This document shows positions 45,553-57,500 of a stretch of DNA of 64,000 nt, one piece after another. The DNA is from Tetrapyrgos nigripes (taxonomy: Eukaryota; Basidiomycota; Agaricomycetes; Agaricales; Campanellaceae), in assembly GCA_013368315.1 (NCBI GenBank), contig JAACJM010000017.1, positions 744,001 through 808,000 of the forward strand. Direction: 5' to 3'. Each line of letters starts with the position of its first letter. Within the stretch, counting starts at the first letter, position 1. The position numbers were made by a program, and so were the translations under genes. The notes beneath the pieces are model-generated. The model had not been told where the DNA came from. It saw only the letters and a list, made by a program, of their open reading frames with translations, and did not search any database.

Positions 45553-46754
45553 TACACCATATATTACTGCTATCTGGAAACCTAAAGGGAGACAGCTGGA
45601 AATCTTGCAATGCATGAGGGAGGAAAATGGAGGCTCCTTATCATCACTTTTGCGAAAGAAGACTTGACTCTTGAAGCTTGAACGAAGTGCCAGTGAGGTA
45701 CTCAGGAACTCGAAGCTTAAGGTACCAGTATAGTGGTACAGCTGTGGTTAAATTCGTGAACTAGTTGGAGTACCAAAGAAGCTGCGAAGACTTGCGAATC
45801 AACGATATCATGGAGCGGATTAAGCTTCCCTCATATCAGTGCTTTGCATGCCGCTTTGACCCCCCCCCCTTGACCTACGTGTAAGCACATATATATGACA
45901 TAGCGTTCCACGGGTACCTCGGAGGGTTGTAAGTATTATCTCTGGGAGGAAAAGAAAGAAAGAAACACATACCTATCACGGTGCGTACTACCGATCCAAA
46001 TACCTGCGCGGTATATGATAATTTTGTCAGCAAAGATACATCTGAAACAACACAGTAAACAACTGTACCTTGTAGAGCATGTAGGCATACGAATTAACTA
46101 GAATATCTGGATATATGCACATTTCGTGAGCAAAGACATGCATCAAACGACACGAAGAAGCTTACCTCTATAGTGTCCAGAGTCGCTTGTGGCTAAGAAT
46201 AGCAGAGCCATTCTCTACGAGAAGAACTCTTGAGCCACTGCTGCTAACACGGTGCTGAGTCCAAGTAAGTAGATAGAGTGAGAAACCTGCAAAGAAACAG
46301 CTAGGTTCGAGAGGCGTCTAGGTTCGTGCATATCTCTGATCGCCTGTAGCGCGAAGAACAAGACGTGGATCTACAGTGACATGCGATAAGGCTTCGATAA
46401 AAGGCTATCGAAATTTCTTTCTTATCTTGCCGCAGCGCTCTTTTTTTTCTTTTGCTTTTTGAGGGCACCCAAAAAACAAATTGCTCAGAGAAAGCGGGAC
46501 AGAAGGTCAGAGACAGAGGATCTCACTGCTCAGCGGAAAAAACATGCAGACTGCGGCGCTCTTCACGGAAGGAAAGTCGTGAGAAACCTTGTAATTGCTG
46601 GATTTGACACTGACGTTATCTTCTCATTGACGTTTTCGAAATTCTTGGATTCTTGGATATTTCATTTGTAAGTCTGTTCTTATATGCGGTGTCTCGCACA
46701 ATCTCTCTTATCTTCGTCCCCCCGCACTTGTACGCGTCGTCGTCGTTGGCCGCG
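45553..46754. other. intergenic upstream of EOS1
   Basis: Contains a run of 10 C near 45861-45870 and two loosely similar segments with gcaaaga-catctgaaac around 46030 and 46130. The CT-rich stretch at 46415-46455 and the region to 46754 probably form the EOS1 promoter and leader. No coding frame is convincing. Confidence 0.5.
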
Positions 46755-48734
46755 ATGAGCAGCACCGCTACTTCGACATCGCAGGCCGACTACTACACCA
46801 CAAACAACCTCGCCCCTCGCTTGCCCAAGAAACACCACACTAAGCGTTCAAAAGCAAACGTACCCAAATCCAAATCTTCTTCCTCATTGTTCACGCCAGC
46901 CCAGGTGCCATTAGTCATTGGACCCTCCGCAGCCTGTTCACATCCTACTTTGGTGTCCTCAAAGTCGTCTGGTTTCTCCAAGTCATTCAAGCTCTCCAAG
47001 TCTTCGCCCTCGTTGTCTACTTCGACCTGTCCGTTTCCTTATACCCGCGCCTCCTTCTTTACTCCTATGCGCTCCGATAGCGAAGATGAGGATGAGATGA
47101 TTTGCACGTCCTGGCCAGAGACCTCTCGTCAACGCTCGACTTCACCACCTCCTTATACATCCTCTCCTTATGCCTCATCTTCCTCGGTCAACCTCAACGG
47201 CGATAGCACAAAGTCAAAAGCCAGCTTCCGGACAAAGGTGTTCGAATTCGCCAGCGGGAAGTCTCTCACTAGTCGGAGCAGGGAAAAGTTGATTAGTACG
47301 AAGCAGGGAGAGAAAGGCGCTGGAGAGACTGAAACTGAGATTGATGAACCAGTGAGTGGCATTCTTTGTATCTTTCAGTCATTCTGCAGCACCATACTTT
47401 TACTCTGTCCGTATTTCTTTTGCTTCTTTTGCCTTTTAACTGTATGCGCTCTGACATGCGCATACATACCGACCTATTTGGTGCATGCGCTGTTTTATGA
47501 CGAGTTTTTCTCTTTGATATGCCTGTCCCTTCACCGCCGTCTCCCTCGGATTATTTATAAATCTTCATCCTTCTTTTCCTTATCTATTTTCTGCCTGCCG
47601 CTCTCACATTCTCAAATTGCGCAATCTCTCTGGATTGTTCTGCTATCTTCATTCAATACCCTGAAACATTCCGCTCCCCTGCATGCTTATCGGCTGCGTT
47701 AACCGCGTCATTCCCCTTTGTATATACCACTTCCGCGCACACGTTTCTCTTATCCTGGTGTCATCCGTATTTGGGGTACTCAATATATCTTTCAGCCGCG
47801 GCACCTACCTACAACCCGAAATCTTCCCTCTACACCACCTCTTATACCCCCAAATACCCTTCAGCAGCGAATAACGCCTCTTCTGTTCGAGTTTTCACGA
47901 TGGTTGTCCATTGTACCCGCCTTGGTTGGGTTGTTTTGGAATGTGTATCTGATGTGGGATCCATCTGGTTTTGACGTCGATGGCGATGCCAACAGTGGAC
48001 CAGGTCGACCCATGCCCCGGATAGGATGGATTATTTCATTAGTGCGTTGTGGGTAAGTAGCTTTGCTGAGGCTTTTCCGCGTCTTCATTTACTCACTCTC
48101 ACCTTTTCGCAACACAGGCCCTTTTAACAGGCTGGCAATGCCTCTTCTTAACCACCGGTCTCCTCGCTCGTTGGCGATTATACTATCCTCCTCTCGCTAC
48201 CCTTATTCGTTTATTGGCTCTACAAGCCATTTGTTGGCCCGCGACGCATTTTACGTTGAAGGTATGCAATGTGGGAGTTCGACCTGTGTTGACTTGGGCA
48301 GTAGTTGGGACGACTACTTGTGCGAGTCGGAGTGTGCAGGTTTGGGTGACGAGTAATTTGTGGTGGGAGGAAGCAAGAGAGGGTGCTGCGTCGGCGGGGA
48401 GAGAGTCGGGACCGGCACTGCCAGGTCTGGGTCAGGGACCGAATGGGATGGGGAATGGGATACATGGACATGGGCCTACGTCGATGAAAAGCAAAGAGAA
48501 AACTTCGAGACGCAGATGGGCTTTGTCGGCCGCAAGATGGGTCTGGGCATGGGCATGGGTATGGGGTCTGGAGAGTGGAGTCTTGCAGATTGGTATAGGT
48601 TTAGAGGTGGGAAGTGGGGTGGGAGAAGGTGGGATTGGGATGAGGTTGTGTGGAAGTGTATGTTTCCTGCTGGCGTGGTTTATTGTATCATGGCTTGGGC
48701 GGGAGAGGTTAGGAGGGAATGGGGTGGGTGTTGA
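46755..48734 (+). CDS. EOS1: EOS1-type N-glycosylation membrane protein
   Basis: The first exon, from the ATG at 46755, encodes a long Ser/Lys-rich disordered N-terminus ending ETEIDEP. An intron of about 445 nt follows, longer than others here, so an extra small exon is possible. Then comes the membrane part: FEFSRWLSIVPALVGLFWNVYLMW, GWIISLV, ALLTGWQCLFLTTGLLARW, TLIRLLALQAICWPATHFTL and VLTWAVVGTTTCASRSVQVW. A further intron (about 48363-48424) restores the frame for the C-terminal WDWDEVVWKCMFPAGVVYC and MAWAGEVRREW. This arrangement, a disordered N-terminus and four or so helices ending with the WDW block, matches the fungal EOS1 family, linked in yeast to N-glycosylation and oxidative-stress tolerance at the ER. 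Splice sites in the Gly-rich region are uncertain. Confidence 0.78.
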
Positions 48735-49363
48735 TGCTGACTTGGTGAAGGCGAAGGACGAGGATGTTGGCCTGATGAAGAGAGATTTAACTTTCTTCAT
48801 ATCCTGTTGCTGTTCTCTCGGATTGGTATCTCTCCCTCTCTCTCTTTCTTTCATTTACACATACACGCTCGCTTTAACGAGATGCATTGACTCCCCGGGA
48901 CACTTTTTGCTGTTTATTGTTACTTGCGCTACTGGCTTCCCTGCAGTTGCTTTTGTATTTTTGAAATGACTTCCAGATTCTGATGCCCTTTCCTTCTTGC
49001 AAGCTATGCCATTCGTCAGGGTTCTCTTGTGCCGCTCTTGCCATTGGTGTCTACCATATGCATCCGTTTCACATTGTTCCCTTGTCTTTCACTTTCACAT
49101 ACTCGCAACTCGTCTTCTGCTTCCCTCGTCCGCTTAAAACTACATCGTATTCCTATCATTATTATAGACTATTCGTTCTACGTGTGTACGTTCTTTTTCT
49201 TCTTTCTGTTTTTGCCTCCGCCTCGCGTGTAAATGACTACCTCTGGGTATATATTTTGTAGGTTCGTTATTACCACGTTAAATGTTATCTCTCCAAGTAT
49301 CATATCTCTTGTCTGACGACACTGCTTCCTGCCTTTCGCCTATTGTTTGCCTATTGTCGCTTG
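48735..49363. other. intergenic between EOS1 and the transposon
   Basis: Contains the EOS1 3' end and CT-rich DNA (for example ctctccctctctctctttc near 48829). No gene recognised. Confidence 0.5.
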
Positions 49364-50443
49364 CACGCCGAAAATACAAAAATATCCGCTCGGCAGAAAG
49401 GCGTACGGAAACACAGATATCACCTTGGGCGGCAATGCATATTTGGAAAGATTTTTGGGCAAACGAATTTATGCTCGGCGCCAGAGCTGCTCCATATGGC
49501 GGTTCGGCCTCAAATCGGTCCCATATGGAGTAGACCCAGGGAGCAAAAATGACAGTGAAAAATCCGAAATTTAAGTTTTGCACAGAGTACAGCCCTTTGC
49601 ATATTATTCTGGATGTCGCGATCCGTGGCGACCCCTGTTTATTTGTATTTGTCTGTACCTTCCAATAGATTTCCCTTGAATATAATCGTTTCAATGCCAG
49701 CGAAATTCTACATGGATGACCTAGTGATGCCCAGCCGTTGACTCGAGAATGATCACCAGTGTCGACCCCAGACTCATCCAACCACACAATGTACTCCTTC
49801 GGAATGCTTCCATATTCTCCAATCCATGTCGCCTCCAGTAATGCATCGTGTTGCGCGGCCTGATACGAGATTTTCTTATTGGTAATCGCCATCTGTGTTA
49901 GAGCTCGACTCAAAGTTGCCAATGAAACATCAACTTGACGGTCGTCCCACAGTTTGTCCTGGATCTCATCGAGATATAGGGTGGGGTCGGCATCTAGTAT
50001 CCCTTGAATGTATGCCCTGTCTTCGGGTTTCAAGAGCTTGGGACGTCCATAAGGAAGAGCTGATGAATTGACAACCTCTCCAGTGTTACGATAGAGGGAG
50101 AGTAAGGCGTAGACAGTCTGATTACAACAGCCAGCAAGTTTCGCGATTTCTGAAATGGGCATATCGTCCTTCCACCACTGGATCATTCGCTTTCGAAGTT
50201 CTGTGCCCAGTGTCCTCGGCATGCTGCTTTGTAGGTAGACTGATGCGTCATCATCTATTGCGAAATCTATTGATAGGTACTGACAAATACAAATAAACAG
50301 AGGTCGCCGCAGACCGTGACATCCAGAATAATATGCAAAGAGCTGTATCTCTGGAAATATGCAATGCCGCCCAAGGTGTATCTTATATCAGTAGTAGTGA
50401 TGTGATCTATCCGTCGAGCGGATATTTTTGTCTTTTCGGCGTG
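49364..50443. mobile_element. Tc1/mariner-like element, internally reduced
   Basis: The left end (cacgccgaaaatacaaaaat from 49364) and the reverse of the right end (cacgccgaaaagacaaaaat back from 50443) form terminal inverted repeats. They extend far inward: ccttgggcggca-tgcatattt and ctttgcatattattctggatgt occur in both ends. The left arm carries about 130 extra bases (about 49455-49586) absent from the right arm, which looks like a nested insertion. Between the arms is a minus-strand transposase frame, so the element is a degraded, probably immobile copy. Confidence 0.85.
49650..50222 (-). pseudogene. Tc1/mariner-type transposase, N-terminal half
   Basis: Starts MPRTLGTELRKRMIQWWKDD with a helix-turn-helix (ISEIAKLAGCCNQTVYALLS), a GRPKLLKPEDRAYIQ linker and a second helix-turn-helix region (DEIQDKLWDDRQVDVSLATLSRAL). 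It then has the first catalytic aspartate strand, YIVWLDESGVD. After CRISLALKRLYSREIYW the frame runs into terminal-repeat sequence, so the second D and the final D/E of the DDE triad are lost. The remaining open frame to 49278 is not transposase. Confidence 0.88.
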
Positions 50444-51247
50444 TTGCCGTGTAGAGTGTGGTAGTATACCCACACTATATTTGTTCCTGGTAAGCATTGA
50501 CATATTGACATACTACTGGCGATATTTCTTTGTGTCTGATGCGTTGTCTTTACAGTCCATTGTTGCTCCCTTGTCTACACCTTCCTCGTTGATCCTTACC
50601 CTTTCAAACATACGTACATCGGCGTTTTCATCAGTACGTTGTCCATCAGCTGCCAGCACCTGCCACCGTGCTCGACGGTCTGACATATATTTTTTGAGTG
50701 TGTTGAGCGTCTAAATGTCTGAAGTTGATCTACGGTCTACCCATCATTTGATAGTCAACGTACCGGTGACGAGCGAGGCTTTCAGAAGTACTACTGCCTG
50801 TCCTTACTACCAGATGGTCCAGTTTTTTGTTCATTACTCTCCCAGTAGAGTCAGGAGTCTATCTGGTCATTGTTAAACGTTAATCCTTTGAAAAAAGAAC
50901 TGCAGGTTACCTCGTTCCGTTGCCATATATGGAATCATACTGGTAGAGATCATATACTAGGAATCAACCAGCTGTCTTCTTTGATGTTTCATTGGGTACC
51001 TTAACACGCAGTACGGTACATAATCAAGCCGAGACCTCCATTGTCCTCTTTCTGCTCTTCCTCCTGTCTCCGGTGTCAGTGAACTAATCTCCGTTAACTC
51101 TCACTGGTACCTACCTGGTGCCAGCACACGGTGCCTTTCTGAAAGAAGTGAACTAGTTCTTGGTACGTTGTCCAACAGTCTGTTTGAACTGACCTGGCGA
51201 TTCTTACTCCGTTTAAATTTCAGTTGAGAGTCTTCAGTAGCTCTAGG
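50444..51247. other. intergenic between the transposon and the membrane-protein gene
   Basis: No coding frame looks real. The last few hundred bases should hold the promoter of the gene at 51248. Confidence 0.5.
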
Positions 51248-53091
51248 ATGTCGTTTTCCGACGCCGTGACGGTCTTGATAGATGATTTCAATATGGCGGA
51301 CGTCCAATCCATGAGCTGGCAGCGTGTAGACAGCTCGAAATCTTCCCTCAGCCCTCTCTATAACCAGACCCTTGTCAGGACAGCCGTAGATTTGAGTCAA
51401 GAAAGCGGCACCGCCTATGTTCTCGATGGTAAATGACCGAGTTCAAATCGTTCTACCCATCATGGCCCTCATTGACCAGTACTTACTACGGCTCATACTA
51501 ATCCAGGAAATACTGAAACAGCATTCTTCGGAATAACACCCAACTCTTCTGCGCCACAACATTTAAAGTAATATACCTAGCCTCTGGTCGAACCGAGACG
51601 GCTCAATATCGAGCTCCCAACACCATGTGTCAATTCTACGCTTCGTACACTTCGAATAGTCCTGGAGGAATTGCTCTTGAATTCCGAGAGGGGACGCAAA
51701 TCGACTACATACTGGAGAAAGCCACCAATGCGACTGATTTGCGCAATCGGACCATCCTTGTGGACGATTCAAACCCGGAGATAAAATGGAATGGGTCATG
51801 GAAGATGGATTCGAACCAGGACTTGAACCCTTCATTCGTGAATGTGACTCGGGATTTTGGCATGGCGGATGATAAATCTCCCATACCTGCGATGCAACCC
51901 CATGGTGGAGGAATTCATGGTAGTGTGAGTGAAGGTGACTCCTTCGTGTTTCAATTTGCTGGTAAGATATTTTCTAGTGTTACGTGATCTTTGGGTGGCG
52001 GTATGCTGATCTCGTACATTCTGAAAGGAACATCTATCACAGTTGCAGGAATCAACCCAGTTGTTTCTAACGCTGTTCTATCCATGAGCTTTATGCTGGA
52101 TTCGGAAACCACATATCAAGACTTCTCCGCTGATTCATCGTGGTCATTCAACAATGGTACTCGGCAAGGGTATCCTCATTTTATCTACTTCCAGAACAAG
52201 ACACTTGAAGCTGGGAATCATACACTTTTTGTCAACGTCACTGGTGTACAAGGAGACGTTGCAGCAGTCATTGATTATTTGACTTACACTCCAACCTTTA
52301 CTAATTTGCTCGGGAAACCTGATTTTTCACCCACTACTAATGAGCCTCCCTCTTCGATTACGACTACTGGTAATGACGCCGGGCACGGCGATTCCGGTGG
52401 TCCAGGCAAAGGGATGATTGCGGGGGCTGTAATTGGAGGCGTTGCCTTCGTAGCACTGGTGCTAGGGGTTTGGTACTTGCTTCATCGACGTCGAAGCGCC
52501 CATCGGCGTGAATACATTCAAGAAAAAGATGGCGAGGATTCCACGAAGTCTCTTCAAGGTACGTCCTCTGAATCGTCAAATTCCTTTGCTAGAACATCCG
52601 GTAACTGTCATGATTTCATAGCGCCAAGGCCATTCTTGTTGCCTATGCCCGTTGCTTACCAGAACTCCAAAGGAGATTCTTCGCCTCCTCAAACAGCAAG
52701 TTATCAGGAGCAACGGCGTGAAGAGCGGCGGGAATCCAAGGCGACTACCATAGTCCTTGCGGTTAATTATGACGGTACTCGTGATGTCCAAGAAATTACG
52801 CCGCCTAGCAGCTCCAGGCTAGAGCAGTTCGCCCTGATACCGACTGAACCGACCAACCGAAACCCGGAAGATCAAGCCGACGACCCAGTAGCGGATACAC
52901 AGATGTCTGAGGTGGCAACATCGATATCAAGAGGCCATGGCACTCCCGACACTCAGGTCTTGGAATCACAGATGAGGGAGATTCAGTCGAAGGTAGAGAT
53001 GCTTTCGACAGAGATGAGCAGATACATGATACCTCCAGCTTACGAAACAAACGCGACGAATGTTGTAGACACAAGCAGGGTCGAAAGCTGA
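51248..53091 (+). CDS. single-pass membrane protein with beta-sandwich-like ectodomain
   Basis: From the ATG at 51248 (MSFSDAVTVLIDDFN) spliced exons give two beta-rich modules. The second starts TILVDDSNPEIKWNGSW and includes GTSITVAGI and QNKTLEAGNHTLFVNVTG; N-glycosylation sequons are frequent. A Gly/Ser/Thr stalk leads to one membrane helix, MIAGAVIGGVAFVALVLGVW near 52415-52475, a basic stop-transfer HRRRSAHRR, and a long disordered cytoplasmic tail with a short coiled coil near the end (QMREIQSKVEMLSTEM). This layout is common and mostly uncharacterised in agaricomycetes; a cell-wall sensor or receptor role is speculation. There is no classical signal peptide, as in many relatives. The exon around 51500-51600 is hard to place. 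Confidence 0.68.
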
Positions 53092-53231
53092 TTAATGAGA
53101 ACGCGTGCAAATTCATGGATAGTCATGGGCCATCTCGAGCTGAAGAAGGGCAGAACACACACAAGTGAATGCCGGACTACCCGGGATTAAGTGCATGCGG
53201 TGGTCGACGTGAATGGCATGGATTCAAATTG

Positions 53232-53430
53232 CACGGCCGGGGTGAGTGCATATTTGGACGAACTTTTTGGAGGAGAATAAACCTCGGGTTTTTCAACGGC
53301 ACCGAAACTACCCCATATAGAAGGTCGGCCTAGATTCGGTCCCACATGGGGAAATCCGGCCAATGTAGAAATACTCGAGATTTACTCCTGCTCAAAAACG
53401 CCTGACAAAAACGCACTCATCCCGGCCGTG
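53232..53430. mobile_element. 199-bp MITE
   Basis: Terminal inverted repeats 53232-53256 and 53406-53430 agree at 22 of 25 positions and begin cacggccggg. The flanks both read ttg, a possible 3-bp target duplication. The interior resembles the extra segment in the left arm of the element at 49.4 kb. Confidence 0.82.
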
Positions 53431-53853
53431 TTGGGAAACATGGACAGGTAATGCGTCCTCCTCGTGCGAGCACGATACTGTATGGCTGGTCAGTGTGTAA
53501 CCTGTCCGCCCTCCAGAGTTCAAATAAAGTTCGTAGAGCAGACTGTCCGAGTAAGTACCCACTAGATCAAGACATTTGCTAGGTGTTGGTAAAGTTGTAA
53601 GTTTGCGTTGCCTGTTAACCGTTGCAGAGAAATCCGAGTCTAAAAGGAGGGACTTAGTGTTAGGATTAGGACCAATGTTTCCATCGTTCTAGGCACCAGC
53701 ATTAGACACTCTCGCTGCCACAAAACCCAAAAGACTCACTCATAATCGTCTTATTCGTGCTTCCAACCCTTCCATTGAGACCCCAGCATTTTTCCTGCGT
53801 GCTTAGTAGGAATTTCAGTGCGTCCCATGTCGCTATCCAAGAATACTGTACCA
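53431..53853. other. intergenic
   Basis: About 420 bp without a recognised feature. Confidence 0.45.
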
Positions 53854-54043
53854 TTTCGACCAAGTGTTCGGTCGGGGAGCGTTATGGTTTGAACTTGGGC
53901 GTTAGTTCGAATTACCATAAAGGGAAGGTTGCCGGCAATGCCGCCACTCCCATGGCCCTTAACGCCCAAATTGCCGTTATGAGATGCAAAAAACCAAATG
54001 TTCAGAGGGGTCGTGTTATGCGTTACTGAACACTTGGTCGAAA
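53854..54043. repeat. 190-bp palindromic element with perfect 16-bp terminal repeats
   Basis: tttcgaccaagtgttc at 53854-53869 is the exact reverse complement of 54028-54043. A second, inner inverted pair lies at 53892-53904 and 53960-53972 (aacttgggcgtta with one mismatch). The whole could fold into a nested hairpin. Overlapping frames on both strands are by-products of the palindrome. Confidence 0.8.
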
Positions 54044-54485
54044 ATACATGATCTGCTTCCCGGCGGGCAAGAAGAAGACTTCACAGAAAGGCTGTTGAGC
54101 AGTTTAGTCCTATTGAAGGGTTTTCATAGGTGCGTCTTCGTTTGGTCTTCGTTTTCTCTGTCTACAACTTAAATCTAAGTATTACTTTCTGCACACCCAA
54201 GCACCCAAATGTTGCAAGCAGAAGAGTTGCCGACATTTGTTTCGGCTCCTCAGAACATGCTGTGTTCCCGTGACCGCGTTGTTCCTCTCTCTCGTACCGC
54301 GACCTTTTCAGCCATATGGTCGTATCTCTCCACTACTATGTTGTGTTATTCTCCCAAGTACCCACTCTGAGGTTGACTCGAAGACTGGACCCATTGCTTT
54401 TATGAGGCCTGCAAGAACTCCATGCGGGAAGATTCCTGCGCTTATCAAATTTTCAATGCTTATCACGAAGGTCACGACTGACGGC
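54044..54485. other. intergenic, upstream region of the amine oxidase gene
   Basis: No coding frame recognised. It is part of the amine oxidase promoter region. Confidence 0.45.
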
Positions 54486-54493
54486 ATATAAAG
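54486..54493 (+). promoter_or_regulatory. probable TATA box of the amine oxidase gene
   Basis: The sequence catataaaggg contains TATAAA about 45 bp before the start codon at 54533, a suitable position for a fungal promoter with a very short leader. No other elements were identified. Confidence 0.5.
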
Positions 54494-54532
54494 GGGAGAT
54501 TCCGAACGAGTCATCCTTTGCTTCGAGCCAGC

Positions 54533-57500
54533 ATGGAAAGAGACTCCCAATACCACCAGCTTTCCAAAGCTGATGTAGACGAAAACAACAGACATCATAC
54601 CCACTCGCAACGAAGACACAAGCGTCTTGGACGGGTCTTGCTTGCATGTCTGTCAACAGTTGCCGTCTCCCTTTACTTTTATTCTTCTTCTCGAAGATTT
54701 CCGTTTGCTAGCTATGCTTCATCCCAGCATACCCCCGAGCTTCTAGACACTGCAACATGGGACAGCAGAATCCCTTTAGAGCAGTGCACGCAACCTCTCG
54801 CACCTACCGCCAAACCTCCCGCACCAATTAACCTTTGGGCATCCCTCACCGTCTCAGAAAGCACTACTATCCAAGCATGGCTTGAAAAACCCGAAAGGGG
54901 ACTCAACCTCACTCGAGTTTCGTCGTCATCCAATTCCTTCAAATCTCCTTCCTCTCTCGCACACAACTCTATCTTCATTATCGAGGCCTATCGTCCGTCC
55001 AAGGCGGAGGCCCTTGCTTATCTCGACTCTTCTGATCCTTACAAAGAAGCACCACCCAAGAGATATGCGCGAGTGACTATCCATCACGGAGCAGAAATGC
55101 CGACTCCGGTGATAAGGGACTATCTTGTTGGTCCGATCCCCGTTGGGAAGGAGACAGAGCTCAAGCCATTGAAGGAAATTTATCATGCCGAAAATGGCGA
55201 GATTCCATGGAATGCAAGAGGATTTTTGGATGGGAATGATTTCAATATGTTGTGGAATAATGAGACGGATGAGTTGATCGAGGTTATGAAGGTGTGTCGG
55301 CTTCGTTCTTCTTCTATCTCTTTAGCTCATTTCATTCTAGGAGCTCTTCAATGCGACTTTCGGTGGCCCCGAAGGCGACAGCCTCGTTGCTGGTGGCTCT
55401 GGTCCCTTCTCCTTTGACGGTTCTTTCCGACGATTATGGCTCAGTTGGAGACGCAATGTCCCAGGCCCATGGCTACACCCCCTCAATTTCTTCCAGTACA
55501 TCGACATCAGTGGTACAGATCCGGCTCAATGGAAAATCCTCAAAATTGTGTATAACTGGCAAGTCTTCCAGGGTATAGGGGAGTTTGTAGAGGCTTGGAG
55601 AAATGGCGAGTTCTAGTCTGTATGCAATACATTCGATGCTGATTATCGTCTACTGTTCGTCTATAGGAACACTTATTCGCAACCCTCCCCTTGAGTCCTC
55701 CTCATCCAATCATAATTGGACCCAACGCACACGTACTGGTCTTGTTCGTGATCTTGACCACCTCCCCGGCCCTCGTTCCGTCTCTTTCGCCGGCCTTCGT
55801 TTCCGTGTCGATCTCCCTACGCAGTTTGTCTCCTGGATGGGCTGGTCATTCTATCTGTCCTTTGATAGAGACATGGGCCTCTCGTTGTTTGATATCCGTT
55901 TTCTCTTCGACTCCTCATCCTCCAACAAGTCCAATCACACCCAACCCGGAGGCCGTCGAATAATCTACGAACTCTCCCCTCAGGAAGCTCTCGCCCAATA
56001 CGCCGGTAACGACCCCATGCAGACTACTACTGCATGGTTGGACAGGTTTTTCGGGATGGGTGGTGGAGCTAGGGATTTATTGGAGTATTACGATTGCCCT
56101 GCGGAAGCTGTTTATCTACCAGTTGAAACAAGAAGTCCGACGGGGACGATTAGGAGGGAGCGGGCGATATGTGTGTTTGAGAGCGACAGTGGGAGGCCGA
56201 TTACTCGACATACGGGATGGATGGAAGGAGAGTTTGGTGCGACGAAAGGGTATGTCTTGACAGTGAGGAGTATCAGTACGGTTGGCAAGTGAGTTCTTTT
56301 TCTTGTTCTTCTGAGAAAGTCTGAATTCTGATGGACTTGCCTTGACTTCCCTACAGCTACGATTACAGTAAGTGTCACGGGTCTGCTCTACTACATGGTC
56401 GTGTATCTATATGCTGATCTTGTCGATCTCGCTGGTATCGAAATCGTGTCGTCTTAATCATGTTTGGCAGTCGTATGTATCAATTCCATTCCGTTAACTC
56501 TTTCTCTCACTTACCATTACTCTCGAAACATAGTTCGATTACATGTTCCATCTAGACGGAACGATAGAAGTTCGGGTCTCTGCTTCTGGATACTTGCAAG
56601 GTGGATTCTGGGAGCCGAAGCAGAAAGGATATGGAGGGAGGATTAGGGACTCAACGATGGGAAACTTGCATGATCATGTTATCAATTTCAAGTAAGTGCA
56701 CTGCGGCGTACCTCGTCTCCGGATCTCTCTGATATTCTTCCCCATATCAGAGTTGACTTCGACATCGCTGGCACCTCCAACTCCCTCTTGGAAACGACCA
56801 CATCCCAGGAAACCGTTACTCAGCCGTGGTTCGACGAAGATTGGGGTAACGAGGTCATCCAACAAAAAATCCATAAACGATTTATTGAAAACGAGAATGA
56901 GGCTTTGTTGAAATATCCTAGGAACTTCCAAGGTGGATATGCTATTGTTAATCAGGAGGAGAGGAATAGCTGGGGGTATCCGAGGGGGTATGCGATTCAT
57001 CCGGGATATTCGCCAGTGCATAATGTGAGTGTTACTCCATAGACATTCAAGCCTCCGTACTGATTTCATCTGGTATGATATGTAGACTGTCATCGGCTCT
57101 AAACGTCTGTTGAATAACGCCGACTGGGCTCGATATAATCTCGCTGTGTCCCAGCGCAAAGATACCGAACCCTCCTCTAGTTCAATGTGGAACATGAACT
57201 TACCAGGAAAACCAGTAGTGGATTTTCACAAGTTCTTCGATGGTGAGAATATCACCCAGAAAGATCTGGTTGCTTGGGTCAATGTTGGATGCATCATTTG
57301 GTAAGTGGTTGTACGATTTGCTACTCGAAAATTGGGCCGTATGTGTACTGATGATTCCTTTCTGGAATTTTTGTTTCTAGCCTCAAGCAGAAGATTCTCC
57401 GAATACTAAAACCAATATTGCTATGTCCAGGTAAGCTGTCTACCCGACCGTAACACGATGCTGAGTCTAGACGTTCGCTGATTAAATTATCGCCAACTCA

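Noticed and set aside
46459..46671. Basic 70-codon frame upstream of EOS1
   Set aside because: Starts in a T-rich leader and lacks any motif; more likely 5' untranslated sequence.
48214..48969. Long frame continuing past the EOS1 splice near 48363
   Set aside because: It reads through as Gly/Trp-rich sequence, while the other frame keeps the conserved WDWDEVV block; an intron explains the switch.
49278..49640. C-terminal continuation of the transposase frame
   Set aside because: It is translation of the terminal repeat and nested insertion, not DDE transposase.
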